The notes below the pieces were generated by a model. The model made no database searches. It saw only the letters and a list, made by a program, of their open reading frames with translations, and was not told where the DNA came from. Source: Azadirachta indica (taxonomy: Eukaryota > Streptophyta > Magnoliopsida > Sapindales > Meliaceae). Taken from it: a stretch of DNA of 64,000 bases. Below are positions 50,016 through 62,699 of the stretch, piece after piece; positions within the stretch are counted from its first letter, which is position 1; each line of letters begins with the position of its first letter. The translations under genes were made by a program, and so were the position numbers. The stretch covers positions 2,408,913-2,472,912 of the forward strand of contig CM040450.1 of assembly GCA_022749755.1 (NCBI GenBank), written 5' to 3'.

Positions 50016-53000
50016 ATGGAATCGAGGACGTGCATGAACGAAGCATGTAGAGCGTCGACGTCGATTGAGTGGAGAAAAGGTTGGGCTCTGCGATCTGGTG
50101 ATTTTGCTGTTCTCTGTGATAAGTGCGGGTAATTTGCAATTTTTTTCTTCTTTTGTATCGTAGAGTTTGCAATAAAAACTTCAAATTCTACGTACTGTGG
50201 CTTAACTTAATTATGTTCATTTTATGGTTTAGTTTTGTTGTCACACGAATTAGATTCTCGCTGCTGTGGTTATTTTAATTCTTTCCATATAAACTAAATT
50301 CATTTGCTGAAGTCAATACTATTATTATTTCGTAGTCATCTACTTCATTATGTAAAAATTAATTTAAGCCACCTTATTGTAAAGGTGACTGAATCAACGT
50401 TGTGATAATTTGTGGCGGATGATGTAATTCTTAACAAATCAACTTAATTTTTGTTCAAATTTATTGATCATACTTTAATGTGGCATTTCTATATATATTT
50501 TAGGTCTGTATTTGAGCAGTTAATATTCTGTGATGAATTCCACTCAAAGGATTCTGGTTGGAGAGAGTGCACTTCATGTGGCAAGGTGAGAAATGAGTTC
50601 AAGAACTTGCTCATATTTCCTTACTGTCTTTCTTGTCATCTATACATTTATTTATCCTGCTGGCTTGGAGTATGGACTAATTGGTCTGGCACTGTCAGCG
50701 TCTTCATTGTGGATGCATTGCTTCCAGGGCTTTGATTGAGCTTCTTGATAGTGGTGGTGTAAGCTGTATAAACTGTGCAAAAAAATCAGAACTTGATTTG
50801 GTAAGATGAAGTCTCTTGTGAACTAATCTAAGCCATTTTCTAGATTTACAAATGTATAACATTTGTAACTTGCTTTCTTGGTATGATAATGAGTCTATCT
50901 TATCTTTCTATCAAACTACCCCTCAAAGGTGACATCCACAATTATATTACAGGTGTTCATATGCTTGAATTTTAGGATTTCAATTTTAATAATCAGGTTT
51001 TAATGATGCTTTTAAACTTCTTCATGCAGGTGGCTGGCAATGAAAAGCCTAATGGATTTGGCACACTGAAAGCTGATAATGCCAGTGACTTGCAATCAAC
51101 CTCTGTGGACAACCAATTGGGTGGTAGCATTAAGCTTGTGCAGTTGGGGAATAGCTCAGAGGGTGCAGGGCTGAGACACTTGCTTCAATTTCGGAATGAT
51201 GACCCAGATGGGTCTTTTGGGAAAACGAAACTGGAAGAAGCTGCCAAGCCAGACGTTTCTAAGGCAGATATAGGGGCAAAAGGTATCTATGAATCATTGG
51301 CACATACAAACTTAAGCATTACCCTGGGTTCTCCTGGGGTAAACTCAAATTCTTTTCCCAGTGCAGTTGTTGATGAAAAAGAACACAGTAAGACATCCCC
51401 CTTCATCCAACAAGGGAACAGGTCTCGCCATCTTTTGCCTAAACCTCCAAAGTTAGCCCTTGCCACAGGTTCTGAGGCAAATGCAGCTATGTCGCAAGTT
51501 CGTGTTGCTAGGCCACCTGCTGAAGGACGGGGCCGAAATCAGTTGCTTCCTCGCTATTGGCCCAGAATTACTGACCAAGAACTGCAACAAATATCTGGAG
51601 AGTATCCTTTTACCGTTCTATTTAAGATAAATATATTAATATTTCATTGCTTATTTTGTCCGTCCACTTTTTGTTCTCTTTCCTAAAGTCATTTGCCCTT
51701 GGAAAAGAGAAATAAATGAACGAACTCTGCCAAGCTTGTGTTATCTTTCTTGTTATCTGATATCTCAGACATTTGTACCCTTGACAGCATATTCTTAAAG
51801 TTCAAATTCCACCATTGTTCCTCTGTTTGAAAAGGTTTTAAGTGCAAGCGATGCTGGTCGAATTGGTCGTTTGGTTCTCCCTAAAGCGTGCGCTGAAGTA
51901 AGTTTTTATTCTACTTAATTACACTTGAGCAACTGATTTACATTAATGTTTTTTTCGCTTTTTTCACTTCTTAATTGATGAATCTTACGGTCTATTAGTT
52001 AACAATTAACAACTGTGCAGGCCTATTTTCCTCCTATCTCTCAACCAGAGGGCCTACCCCTGAGAATTCAAGATGTAAAGGGAAAGGAATGGGTGTTTCA
52101 ATTCAGATTTTGGCCTAACAATAACAGCAGGATGTATGTTTTGGAGGGTGTAACTCCTTGCATACAGTCCATGCAGTTGCAAGCTGGAGATACTGGTATT
52201 GTTTAAATGTTTCTGATTATAAACTCAAAGCCATATTTTTGACTCTTAGACTTTTGTAGCTGAAACATAGATTGGCTCCATACTTACATGCCATGGACTA
52301 GACTCTGTCATCATTTTGTAGCAAGCTATTATTGTTAGTAATGAATGGTATTGCACATGGTTTTATTATTCCATTGAGAATACTTTTTGGTACAGTGACA
52401 TTTAGCCGTATGGATCCAGAAGGGAAGCTTGTGATGGGGTTCCGTAAAGCATCAAGCTCTGCTGCATTGCAGGTAAAAGCCACAGTCAATTTTTGTGGTA
52501 GAAAAATTGATTGTATAATATTGATATATAACTATCAAATAAACAGGATGCACAACCATCTGCTATTCCTAATGGCGCTCATTCAAGTGAAAGTTTCTTT
52601 TCGGGTGTTTTTGAGAACCTATCCATAATAAGCGGTTACTCTGGCGTTCTTCAGTCATTAAAGGGAAGCACTGATCCCCACCTAAATGCACTGTCCAAAC
52701 ATTTGAATGCCACTTCTGGTGATATTAGCTGGGTTAAATCTGAGAAGCATGAGGACAAGCCAAGGGACAGCTTGCTACTGCCATCAATGTTGGCTCCAGA
52801 ACGAAAGAGATCACGGAATATTGGTTCAAAAAGTAAGCGGTTACTCATTGACAGACTAGATGCGTTGGAGCTGAAACTTACTTGGGAAGAGGCACAGGAT
52901 ATGCTCCGCCCACCCCCAACTGTTATGCCAAGCATTGTCACGATTGAGGATCATGCTTTTGAAGAATATGAAGTAAGTCACCTTGTTGATGTTTTCTATT

Positions 53001-55991
53001 CTGTCTTTTGAAACTCTCCTGCCTCATTCTGTCGGCTCATCAACCTTGTGCACTTCTGACCGATTACTTTACTTTTGTTAACCAATTGATCAATTATTTG
53101 TTTAAGTATATTCACAAGTTCTCTCTTAATATTGCATGATATTTTTATGTTATGCACTGCTCAAAAGAAGGCCAATTTCCGGTGTAATAGGTTTCTCAAG
53201 CTCTCATCCTTAAGACTTGAATAATATCTCCTTTGAAACACCTTTTAGTTGATTTTACTTGTTTATTTAGTTATATAATTGCTAAAGGATAGGAGTGTGC
53301 ATTTCTTAACTAGATGCACTTCAGAGGAATAATAGTGATGCCTAATTGATCTAGGGAATTTCATTTAGCAGAAATTGTTAAGTACAATAATATTAACTTA
53401 CCACTATTCTCTTCTCCCCTTATGTTAGTATGCACCTTGTTCATGGATTAATTGTCGTTGATTTTTATATCAGAATCTTGAATACTGATTCTCTCTTCTT
53501 ATTATATATGTGGTTTGCAGGATCCTCCAGTTTTTGGGAAGCGGAGCATTTTTGTAGTCCGTACAACTGGGTGAGGATTTCAGTAACCAGTTAATTCTTT
53601 GTTTTTACATTATGGCATGTAATTTTAACTCTATAACAAACTTATAAAGAAGTGCATATGCAGAATGTCGTCTGGATCATTGTTCCTGGAATTTATTTTA
53701 ATATAAAGGAAACAATTTTTTCCCAGAAGTTGTTTCTGAATTTGATGGCGTTCTATAGAAATTTTTGAGGTAGTTTATAGCTGATGAAGTTTTTCATTGT
53801 TGAATATGCTTGAGAATAATAGTCCCTCTCTAGAAATATTACTGAACCACTAGCTTTTTTGGAAGGCCAACTTTTTCTATATTTCCTAATGTACTTATCT
53901 TTCAATATTGCAATCTTGTGTTTCTATTATTTTTGTTTGAAAGGATCTATATCCATTCCTCAGGGTTCTGGTTGGATAAATTCATCTAATCTTGAGTTGC
54001 TAAGCTTGATCTTCAGGGGACAAGAGCAATGGGCTCAATGTGATGGCTGCTCTAAGTGGCGGAGGCTGCCAATTGATGTACTTCTTCCACCTAAATGGAC
54101 ATGCATGGACAATGCTTGGGATCACAGCAGGTGAACTATAGGCTTTTTCATGCAAGGTATTTTTGTTAGAAAACAAAGCTCATGAGATTAATGTCATATT
54201 TTTATAATTTTTCATCCTCAGGAGCTCATGTTCAACGCCAGATGAACTGACCCCCAGGGAACTGGAAAATCTCCTTAGACTACACAAGGGTATGATATCA
54301 GAAAATTTCTTAAGATTATTATAGATAATATACTTATTTAAGACTTGCAACCTAGACTGCTTTTTTAGGAAAAGTCTTTTCCATTTATTAAAGAGTTTGC
54401 GGTAAAGCTAGATTAAACTGTATTGATCACTAGTATAGTTAAAAATACACTCGTATATCTATCTGATAACGAAATAAGAGTCAATAACCAAATAACAGTT
54501 TCCTCCCCTTGCATTTGCGGTCAGACTAAATTCTGGTGTTTTTCTGTCTCATCTCTGGGCCTGTTAAAAAAGCATAACAGTGGTGAACAATCATTGAATT
54601 TTATGCAGTGCAGTAAGTGGTTTCTTTTTGTTTGTTAAACAAAATAAAATTATATAGAATCTTTCTTGAATATTCAACTAATTACGTAGAAGTGCCTTTA
54701 TATAAGATAAAATAATAAAACAACATAAATTAGGAATCCTAAGAATCTTTAACAAACTAGAAAAAGACTAATAATAATTTAAATTAGAATTATACTTAAT
54801 AAGACTAAACTTAGTGAAGCTAAATAAGTTTAATTTCAATTCTAACATTGTTAATTAAGGCCGAAGTGTTAATTTTTCTTTAATTTCAACCACTTGAACT
54901 TTGGTTGGGAAACTTTTAAGCCATGAGTTTGGGAACAAGTGTCCCCAATACAAGGCTCTATTAGGGTTTGGAATATGGGCGACAGATCAGAAATGTCTGC
55001 ACATATGTTTGTTTGTGGGGACACTAGTGTACTTAAACAGGTTTATAAACATTTATTTATTTTTTGTGTAGATAATAGGTAGCTGATCGGCAGTTATTAT
55101 ATGTTTTGTTTTATATAGCAAAGTGATGTTCTCTGATGTTACTCTCGTGTAAATTTGGAAAGATATTGACATGGTATGCCCAACTGTTGCATAGATTTTA
55201 AAAAACGGAGAATAGCCACAAGTCATAGGCCGAGTCAAGAGCATGAACCTTCTGGTCTGGATGCATTGTCCAATGCTGCAATCCTTGGTGAGAACATGGG
55301 TGAGCCAGGCACTGCCTCAGTTGCAACTACAACCAAACACCCAAGGCATCGTCCTGGCTGTTCATGTATTGTATGCATTCAACCACCTAGTGGGAAGGGC
55401 AAGCACAAGCCTACATGCACATGCAACGTATGTATGACAGTTAAACGCCGTTTTAAAACCCTCATGATGCGAAAGAAGAAACGCCAATCTGAGCGTGAAG
55501 CAGAAGTTGCACAGAGAAATCAACCTACTTGGGGTTCCAAAGAGGAAGCAGAAGTAGAAAGCAGTTCTAAGCATATATCATCACACCTTGATCCTTCAGA
55601 GAATGAAGCCAGGTCCGGGAATGAGTTGGAATCCAAGATCCAAAGCAACAATATGTCCAGCAAATTACCTGAAGCCGGCAAGTCAGAGATAGACTTGAAT
55701 TGTCAACCTGAACGTGATGACATGCAAGCCGGGTTGAACAGGGTAAGCATGATGAAACTTCTCCAAGTAGCTAGCCTGCCATTGGAGACATATCTGAAAC
55801 AGAATGGTCTTACAAGCTTGATGTCTGAGCAACAACAAGCAAGTTCAGCATCACATGCTCCGCCAGCACAAGCTACCGGAGAGAGCGATGGACGGCTTAA
55901 TGAATTTGCTTCTGCAACTCAAGATCGAGAAAGTGGAGGTGAAGAGAATTGTGAAGCTGTATCAGATAAAATCCCGGACGATCCTCAGTGA
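50016..55991 (+). CDS. VAL2: VAL2/HSL1-like B3 transcriptional repressor, 12 exons, 890 aa
   Basis: Nuclear repressor that binds RY elements and silences seed-maturation genes and, with Polycomb, FLC-type loci. Exons: 50016-50128, 50504-50585, 50699-50800, 51030-51601, 51801-51897, 52021-52195, 52396-52472, 52547-52972, 53521-53570, 54017-54130, 54222-54289, 55195-55991; GT/AG throughout, 891 codons including stop. The N-terminus is the PHD-like zinc domain ([14 protein letters not shown], then [18 protein letters not shown]). The B3 domain spans about 297-400 ([20 protein letters not shown], then [20 protein letters not shown]). The CW zinc finger is at about 566-606 ([14 protein letters not shown], then PKWTC). 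A DLNxxP EAR repressor motif (DLNCQP) lies at 792-797. The end [20 protein letters not shown] and the [15 protein letters not shown] block point to VAL2 rather than VAL1. The exon 4/5 junction (51601/51801) was chosen to give [15 protein letters not shown]. Confidence 0.93.
54633..54847 (-). mobile_element. Solo LTR in intron 11 of the VAL2-like gene
   Basis: A 215-base block begins TGTTAAAC and ends TTCTAACA. It is flanked on both sides by TTGTT (54628-54632 and 54848-54852), a perfect 5-bp target duplication. It shares sequence with the LTRs of the TRIM-like element in the EF-P gene, in the same relative orientation. No second LTR or interior is present, so it is the product of LTR-LTR recombination. 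The strand is given by analogy with the EF-P copy. Confidence 0.82.
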
Positions 55992-56573
55992 AGTTCCTCC
56001 TAATTCATTTATTTTATTTTTAGTGCTTTTTTCTTCTGTATAATTAAAAAAATATTATAGGTATCCTTTTTCTTTAAGTTTCATATATTTGTGTAGTTAG
56101 GGGTTGCATCTGCATTTAACTAATTATACAATGTATACCACATATGCATAAATTTTGAATTTACGAGGGCTACGATCTTTTTTTCTGCTGATATTGGCAA
56201 CCTAGATTAGATGAATCATGAAGAAGCAGCAGCAATAAAAACAAGAAAATGGGTCCCCTTTCATGTTTCATTAAATCTTGAAACATATTTGTAGTAAGAT
56301 AATGTATGACCTAAACGCCGAAGTTGGTAATGGTATTGGTAGGTAAGGGATCTAAACAATAGTATTAATATTTGCATCAATCATCTCACACTGAAAGCAT
56401 ACTTCATACAAACAGCATTTAACATTCAAGTGCAGAGTATGGAGTCTTAACAAAATAACTTCTTTCCACACAAAAGAAAGCAACCAAATGCATACAATAT
56501 TCGTTCACTGGAGTTTCCGAAAGAGGCATGAAAACTTACTAAGCTTCAAATCCAAACATCGTCTAGCAATCAT
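55992..56573. other. 3' region of the VAL2-like gene
   Basis: About 580 bases between the VAL2-like stop and the first F-box/FBD remnant. It contains the probable 3' untranslated region and no recognised gene. Confidence 0.5.
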
Positions 56574-56940
56574 TCAAAATATAATGGACAGATCCATCAA
56601 AAGCATTGAAAACTTCTCCAAGGCTTCAGTTATTTCCATCAAGTACTTAACCACGTCCAGGTGTAGTCCTTCCGTTTCCCGATTTGTTATCTCAATCACC
56701 TTAAGACATGACAACAGAAAAAGCACCCCACTCCTGCATTATCTTCATCATCTATTATTGCCTCATTCATCGTATCTCTATGCATAAACATTGACTTGAC
56801 CTTCCGAAAGAGCCATCTTGTGTGTACCGCAACAAAATATAAAACCATAGAAATGTCATATAGAGATAACGTATTCACACCATCTTGATCTGGTGCGCGT
56901 TCATAACAGGATGATACATGTCTATAACTCCACAGAAACA
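56574..56940 (-). pseudogene. FBD-domain remnant of an F-box gene
   Basis: Minus-strand translation ending at 56574 gives LKVIEITNRETEGLHLDVVK then YLMEITEALEKF. This is the FBD signature (VKVIEI...VKYLL...A..LEK) that closes many plant F-box/LRR proteins. Upstream sequence to about 56940 lies in other frames (for example WSYRHVSSCYERAPDQDG), and no F-box is found in the next kilobase, so this is an isolated tail. Confidence 0.65.
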
Positions 56941-57644
56941 TGATAACTTCTTTCAGCAGATCTTTATGGTAAAACAGAAAACAGGAACCTTAGGTACAAA
57001 ATGTAAACAAACTCTTCAACCCTAAACCTTAAACCTACACCTTAAACAGTAAACTATTCCAAACCCACAAAATAAGATTTTAGATTCTAGATTTTCAAAT
57101 AGTTTCCATTTTTGCATGCAATTTTTCTTACAGATCATTAAAGAGACCGAGAAAAAAAAAAAAAATTAAACGTCATAAATAGAGTAAAAAAATAAGCAGA
57201 TCCGAACCGGAACAAGTGAGTGTAATTGAGATAGCTCAGTTAGAGAGCGATGCGTCTGTCTGCTTTATAAAGGAATTGTAAAATTTACTTTGCCAAAACC
57301 CTCTGCCTGTACGGAGTGCTTCTCCACCACCCATTTTTCCCATTTTTTGATTTCAGAAAACCCCAAAAATAGTACTGTTCATAATTATTAACATATTTAC
57401 GAGATTTGAAAAAAATAAAAATCCTTTTTTTCACTTTTAAGAGTGGATATAATTCAAGCCCACTCCAAATATTACGTAACTTATAAATTTTGTATATTAA
57501 TTCTCACTACTTTCTCAAAAAAATTTCTTATTCTAACACTCAAAATAACTTTTTCTTGTTTACATGATCATAATTAATATAATATACTTTAATAACACTT
57601 CACGTTAAATACAACATCGTTTAGAAGATGATGACTGCATCGTT

Positions 57645-57645
<1 letters not shown>

Positions 57646-57678
<33 letters not shown>
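57646..57678. repeat. (GA)n microsatellite
   Basis: GA dinucleotide run with a single AAAG interruption. Confidence 0.85.
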
Positions 57679-58219
57679 GCAGCTCGAATTGAAGAGAAGC
57701 AGCAGCAGAAGTAAACAGCAAATTAGAGCTAGGTCGTCCATCAATTTGTTGGAACATGCACCGTATGCTTAATGCTGTCTTCGAAGAATTTGCATTGCAA
57801 TTTGCAAGCTACACTTCATTACCAATGGTAACACAAATTAAAGTTCATAGAAGCTGCTCTACAAAGTAAAATTTTTCCGTTGATTCCTAACCTCATGCTG
57901 TGAAATCTTAGTTATTATGATGTATTCCAAAATTAAAAAAAATATCTACAGAAAAGAAAAGATGCTTGAATGAAGACTGTTCTGCATTTGTAACTGAACA
58001 TTTATTCAATTACATTTAATTAAAGTCAGCCGGTTAATTCTATCTAACGGGGAAGGGTATTGATTGATTTTATAAGTCTTTTAGAAGAAAGCGATAGAAG
58101 CCAATCTTTTAACCCAATTTTTGACACATTCAACATTTTGATTTTACCCAATGAGATCTATGCACGTGATATGATGTGCTTGGCATTCGGAGTTTTCTCT
58201 GTTGCTGTTTCCATCTATG

Positions 58220-58224
<5 letters not shown>

Positions 58225-58250
<26 letters not shown>
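58225..58250. repeat. (TA)n microsatellite
   Basis: Pure AT/TA dinucleotide run of about 26 bases. Confidence 0.9.
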
Positions 58251-58406
58251 GTTCTTAGATACCAAGCCAAGCCAAATATAAAAATATGTAGAGCACGGAA
58301 AGAGAAGGGTTTTAATGAATAGGTGTTCAAGATTGACAACAATAGCTTGCCAAATTTAATACAGAGATCTCAAGCCGAACATCTGGAATAAATCTCAAGT
58401 CTTTAA

Positions 58407-58830
58407 GTGTTTGTTTGCTTTGACTTTTTCATTCGCTAAAAGAGTTTTTTTAATGATAAAAATTCTTTTCAAATTTTTTAATGTCTTTTAGTTAACAATG
58501 AAAAAGAGTTTTTAAAAATTAAAAAAAGTTATTTTTCTTCTATTGGAAGAAGTCTAAAATTTAAACTTTTGACAGTAGAGTTTTTCTAGCTTTTTTAAAA
58601 AATAAAATTATGTAAAATATTCTTATTTTATTTTAAAAATTTTATGTTATTTCTTTAAAATAAAACATTAAAAATTTATCTATTAAAGTAATTAATTAAA
58701 TTTTTTCAAAAATTATTTGTGACAACCAAATGATTAATAAATTTTTGTTAAAAGTTCTATTCATAAAAGTTTTACGGGTAAAAACTCTATTTTAAAACGT
58801 TTTATTTGAAAAGTTATACCAAATAGAGAC
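58407..58830. mobile_element. Candidate MITE (424 bp), Tourist/Harbinger-like
   Basis: The left end reads GTGTTTGTTTGCTTTGAC and the right end, reverse-complemented, GTCTCTATTTGGTATAAC, with about 12 of 18 positions matching. TAA stands directly outside both ends (58404-58406 and 58831-58833), the 3-bp target type used by Harbinger elements. The interior is A/T homopolymer-rich and non-coding. Given the weak inverted repeats the call is tentative. Confidence 0.45.
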
Positions 58831-59263
58831 TAAATAGCTGAGGACAAAGCTAAAGCTCTTCCCGTGAACGCATTTCTTGAGATTTGACAATCATTGCTAT
58901 GACATGTCTTTATAACTACTCAACCGGTCCTACTTCCTTCTTTGTCACTTTCAAATTCCCTCATTTCAGTTTTCGTAAGATCCCAAATCGGCATTTCCAT
59001 TGATGCTTCAAAGGCAACGGAAGCTGCCCTCTACAGTAATAAATATAATTCTTGTGCTGTGCAAATGAACCATCAAACTTCTAGCTATTGCTTTCTTTTA
59101 TAAATTCAAACCTTTGATACACAAGAAATTACCTACAACTACAAACTTTACCAGACCCAAAAAAAAAAAAAAATTAACAGAGTACAATGAATTTGCATCA
59201 CAGAGTCACTAAGTATCTCATCAGGATGTCATGAAGAACAGAAGTTTTCTCAAGTGAAAACTC

Positions 59264-60500
59264 TCAAACTACGTCAACTTTGCAAGTCTCAGAGCCTCTT
59301 TCAAACATTAATAATTTCTGGTAAAGCTTGTCCTTCAAACCCGTTTTCTGAAACAAGATTTTCTGAAATCTAATGATGAATGTATTCAAGACTTCACCGT
59401 ACTTTAAGCAGTATTTGATCAGTTTCAGTTCATCCATTTGACGTTCAGATCTCCTAATTTTGATTGTCTTCATATTTGATAACGAACAATGTCCAGTCCA
59501 GCACCTATATCCGCGGCCAATAACTTGATTACCAAAAAAACAAAGATCAGAGGCTAACAAATTGCGAACAAGTTTGTGCAAATTAAGTTCATCACATCCT
59601 CATCTTCTCAAAGACAGGAGATTCTAAATTAGGCATACTACAGAGGATGTTAGAAAGCAATCGTAATCTGAATTGTCCATCCACTTCTGAACAGGTCAGA
59701 TTGGCAGTGTAGGAAAGAAATCCACATGAGCAGAGTCCAAAATCTTCCATGGAGAAAAAGACAATGAATTAAATGGCATTCGAGTAAATACAGAACTTTA
59801 CTGTTACAGATTTTCCTTGAGCAATAGAAATTGAAAAATCAGAATAATGTATTAATATAAAAAAGGTATAAAAAGTTGCAAAAAGGTAGTAAGAAAATTG
59901 AATAAGCTATCATGGTTGCATTAAGAGAACACTAACAGATATAGCGACTTTAGACAAAGACAGAAACTTAGCGTTCGTGATACCTTTGAGAAAGCGTTCC
60001 GGACATTTGGGCACAAGATCAAAGCCTATCAAGTCAAGCTTGCGTGAATAAATAAAAGCACACTTCAGCTAAGGAATGTGGTTCATGCACCGCATAAGAT
60101 ACTGGAAGACAATCCGTGATGTCGTCGAGGTGTTCAAGATTTGGTGCCTTAATCACAACATGGTGCTCAGTATATGTGCACACATTGTCGTCTAAAAAAT
60201 CAAAGGTCAACCAAGTCACAGTGGGGGATGAACTGTTGAAAGTCACCAAATCATCATCACTAATCACTGCACAAATATCCACCTATTGTCAAGTCTTCAA
60301 GAGCAGCTACTTAGAAGTTACACTTGAAGTATAACCTGTCGTCAAAGGAAAGATTGGAAATTGAAGTCCAAACGAGCTTCCATCTTGAAAATATAATGTA
60401 TGTTGTCACAGCATATTTTGTAGGTGGAGATGATAGAACGTGGCATAGAATTGAATCAGATTAACTACTGAGTCTGTCTTGAATCTTGATTGTGCACTAT
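59264..60500 (-). pseudogene. F-box/LRR/FBD pseudogene A
   Basis: F-box proteins recruit substrates to SCF ubiquitin ligases. Near 60315-60490 the minus strand reads QDRLSS, a TAA (60461-60463), then SDSILCHVLSSPPTKYAVTT then YIIFSRWKLVWTSISNLSFD. This is an F-box with a stop where DRLSxLPDSILCH is expected. LRR parts follow at 60034-60282 (DLVTFNSSSPTVTWLTFDFL, then HVVIKAPNLEHL) in a shifted frame. Degenerate LRR sequence lies around 59640-59760 (VDGQFRLRLLSNILCSMPNL). The FBD tail is at 59264-59480 (MKTIKIRRSERQMDELKLIK then YCLKYGEVLNTF). The region between F-box and LRR is much shorter than in intact genes. Multiple stops and shifts make it non-functional. Confidence 0.7.
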
Positions 60501-60838
60501 CAGTGATTTGGATTTTGCATCCATCAAATGTGGTTCATTCAACACCGAAGTCCTAAACTTTTCAAAACTGTGAGTTCATCATAAACCTCCGTTTGTTGAC
60601 AGGGAAAGCACTACAAAGAAAACTCCAGGGAAAATTTAGAATAGGGTACAGCCAATGTGGGATCGTCTATTTTATACCGACCAAGCCCAGCCAACAATAA
60701 ATTTGTTAATCTTTTCATTTCCCTGCGCAACTAAGAACAAAGAATAAGAATATAATAAATTACGGAGAGAGTAATGCTGCTCCCAATCCCAAAGCAGAAC
60801 CTCCGAGAAGCAAAGCATCGTCACTGTCTGCTATATAT

Positions 60839-60867
60839 GAGAGAGAGAGAGAGAGAGAGAGTTTGAT

Positions 60868-60901
<34 letters not shown>

Positions 60902-60925
60902 TAATAATAATAATAATAATAATAA
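60839..60925. repeat. Compound (GA)n and (TAA)n microsatellites
   Basis: A GA run (60839-60861) is followed, after a short spacer, by a long ATA/TAA run (60869-60925) with one ACA interruption. On the minus strand this makes an artificial poly-Leu frame. Confidence 0.9.
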
Positions 60926-61663
60926 AATTTTAATCATTTTCATTTTCCCTCGATTTTCCAGCAACAAAGTAAAGGAGTATAATAAATTAGAGAGAGAATT
61001 ACCAAGCATGATTAGAATACTGAAAGAATAATCTAATAGCTATTTTATACTCCCAGGCCAAAGCAGTGCCTCTGAGAAGCAAACCCCCGGGCAACCTTCG
61101 CACTTTTCACCGGAGTATAGGGTCTCAGAAAATTACTACTCATTCTTTGTGCAGGCTGACGGAAGTAACTCCATCTGTAATCTTTCATTTGAGCTTTGTA
61201 TACAGGTTACATGCATGCCAAGATAATCTGAAAAACATTCAGAGGAATTCAAACGTGCAATTCTTGGAAACACGGTAATTTGTTTTTTGGATTTTTTTTC
61301 TTTCTAAAATATTACATAGCTATAAACTAAACTGGTTACTACTCATTCGTGAATTTTTATTTACGGGCACATTGTGCAAGTTTGAAAGCCAAGATCCCGG
61401 GAGCATACAGTACATCAAAATTGATATAATCATTCATTGCAAGCTTCAAACTCAGATTGAAGCCTGCTCACTTCACAGAAAAATGTAATTCTTCATGTGG
61501 CAAATGAACCCAAACCTTCATACACAAGAAATTACCCACAGACAGAAACTTCAGCAGGGAAAAAAAAATTGAGGGAGGACAGTGCATTTTCATTAACAAA
61601 AGAAATTTGCATATCATCAGGATAACCTGTCAGGAAATTATACTTTTCTTCGGTGAAAACCTC

Positions 61664-62696
61664 TCAAAGGACTTTACAACTCTTACAGCATCTTCCAAAC
61701 ATTAATAATTCCTTGCAAAGCTTTTCCTTTGAACTTACATGTATAGTGAAAGTATACAAGCACAGGAACTTGGCATTGGTGATACCTTTGGTAAGCTGTA
61801 ATTCATGGTCAGTATGAATGAACACCTCTTCGCATTTGTAAATATCAATAAACACATCAATAAGGAATGTAATTCGTGCAGAGTATAGGATATCACGGTA
61901 TCACATTTGACATTGAGGAATTCGAAATTTGGAGCCCTAATCAGAACTCGGTGCTCATTATCTGAACATCCAAATTTGTTAAATAATAAGCTTAACCTCT
62001 TCAGAGTATGGGATGAAATGTTGAAGCTGGTCAGCTAATCAGTTCTATCAAAATGTACATTTATCGAGAAATCTTTAAGCACAGAGAGACGAGAGAAGAA
62101 CCTCTCAGTCAAGCTTTTTTAAGATTTGGCAGTGCTACGTGAAGAATCTTCAGATTGATAAACATATTCCAGGGAGGGGAATCTTAATAGTAAAATCCCA
62201 GCCAAGTTTGAGAGCTTCAAGTGTTTTGCAAGTGTGGATGCTCTCAGTCAATTCATCACGGTTTTGATCAACAATACTACGTTTAATCTCATGGACATTA
62301 TGAATAATCGCATAAGAAACCCAGACTTTAAAACAAGCTGAATATCTAAGCTTGAAACAATGGAGAGAAAGCTTGTTAATTGTTAACGGGTTAGAAAGAT
62401 CAAACACCCTATTTACAAAATTCTCACGCCTATTGGAAATGTCGTTAGTCAACTTACGGGTAAGTTTGTACTCTAAGCAAGACCTGTCGTCGAAGCAAAG
62501 ATTGGGAAGTGAAGTCCAAACGAACTTCCATCTCGAAGATAGACTGGAAGTTTCCACAGCATATTCTGTGGGTAGAAATGACAGAATTAATGTGGCATAG
62601 GATTGAATTAGGCAAACCGCTGATTCTGTCTTCTCCATCTGGATTGGCCTCTTTGAGTCTCTTCGACTTCCTATCCTTGAAATGCGATTTATTCAT
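61664..62696 (-). pseudogene. F-box/LRR pseudogene B with a 4-bp frameshift
   Basis: From 62696 the minus strand reads a basic N-terminus (MNKSHFKDRKSKRLKEANPD) and the start of an F-box (EDRISGLPNSILCHI). It then shifts frame and continues as LSFLPTEYAVETSSLSSRWK then FVWTSLPNLCFDDRS. The LRR region runs to 62150 (NKLSLHCFKLRYSACFKVWV). After a stop it continues in broken frames (FFSRLSVLKDFSINVHFD, then HRVLIRAPNFEFLNVKCD). The tail (EKLCKELLMFGRCCKSCKVL) matches that of pseudogene A, but the FBD core is missing. Non-coding flanks near 61380-61600 resemble 59020-59200, so A and B arose by tandem duplication. Confidence 0.72.
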
Positions 62697-62699
62697 TAT

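Larger units (their letters stand above)
56945..58403. other. Intergenic DNA within the F-box cluster
   Basis: No gene is supported. A (GA)n run lies at 57646-57678 and a (TA)n run at 58225-58250. A tRNA-like D-arm string near 57228-57247 was examined and rejected. Confidence 0.5.

Noticed and set aside
57225..57275. tRNA-like stretch with GATAGCTCAGTTAGAGAGCG
   Set aside because: The D-arm string is tempting, but no matching acceptor stem, anticodon arm or TTC-arm follows at the right distance.
60821..61009. Poly-Leu frame on the minus strand
   Set aside because: It is the translation of the TAA/GA microsatellites.
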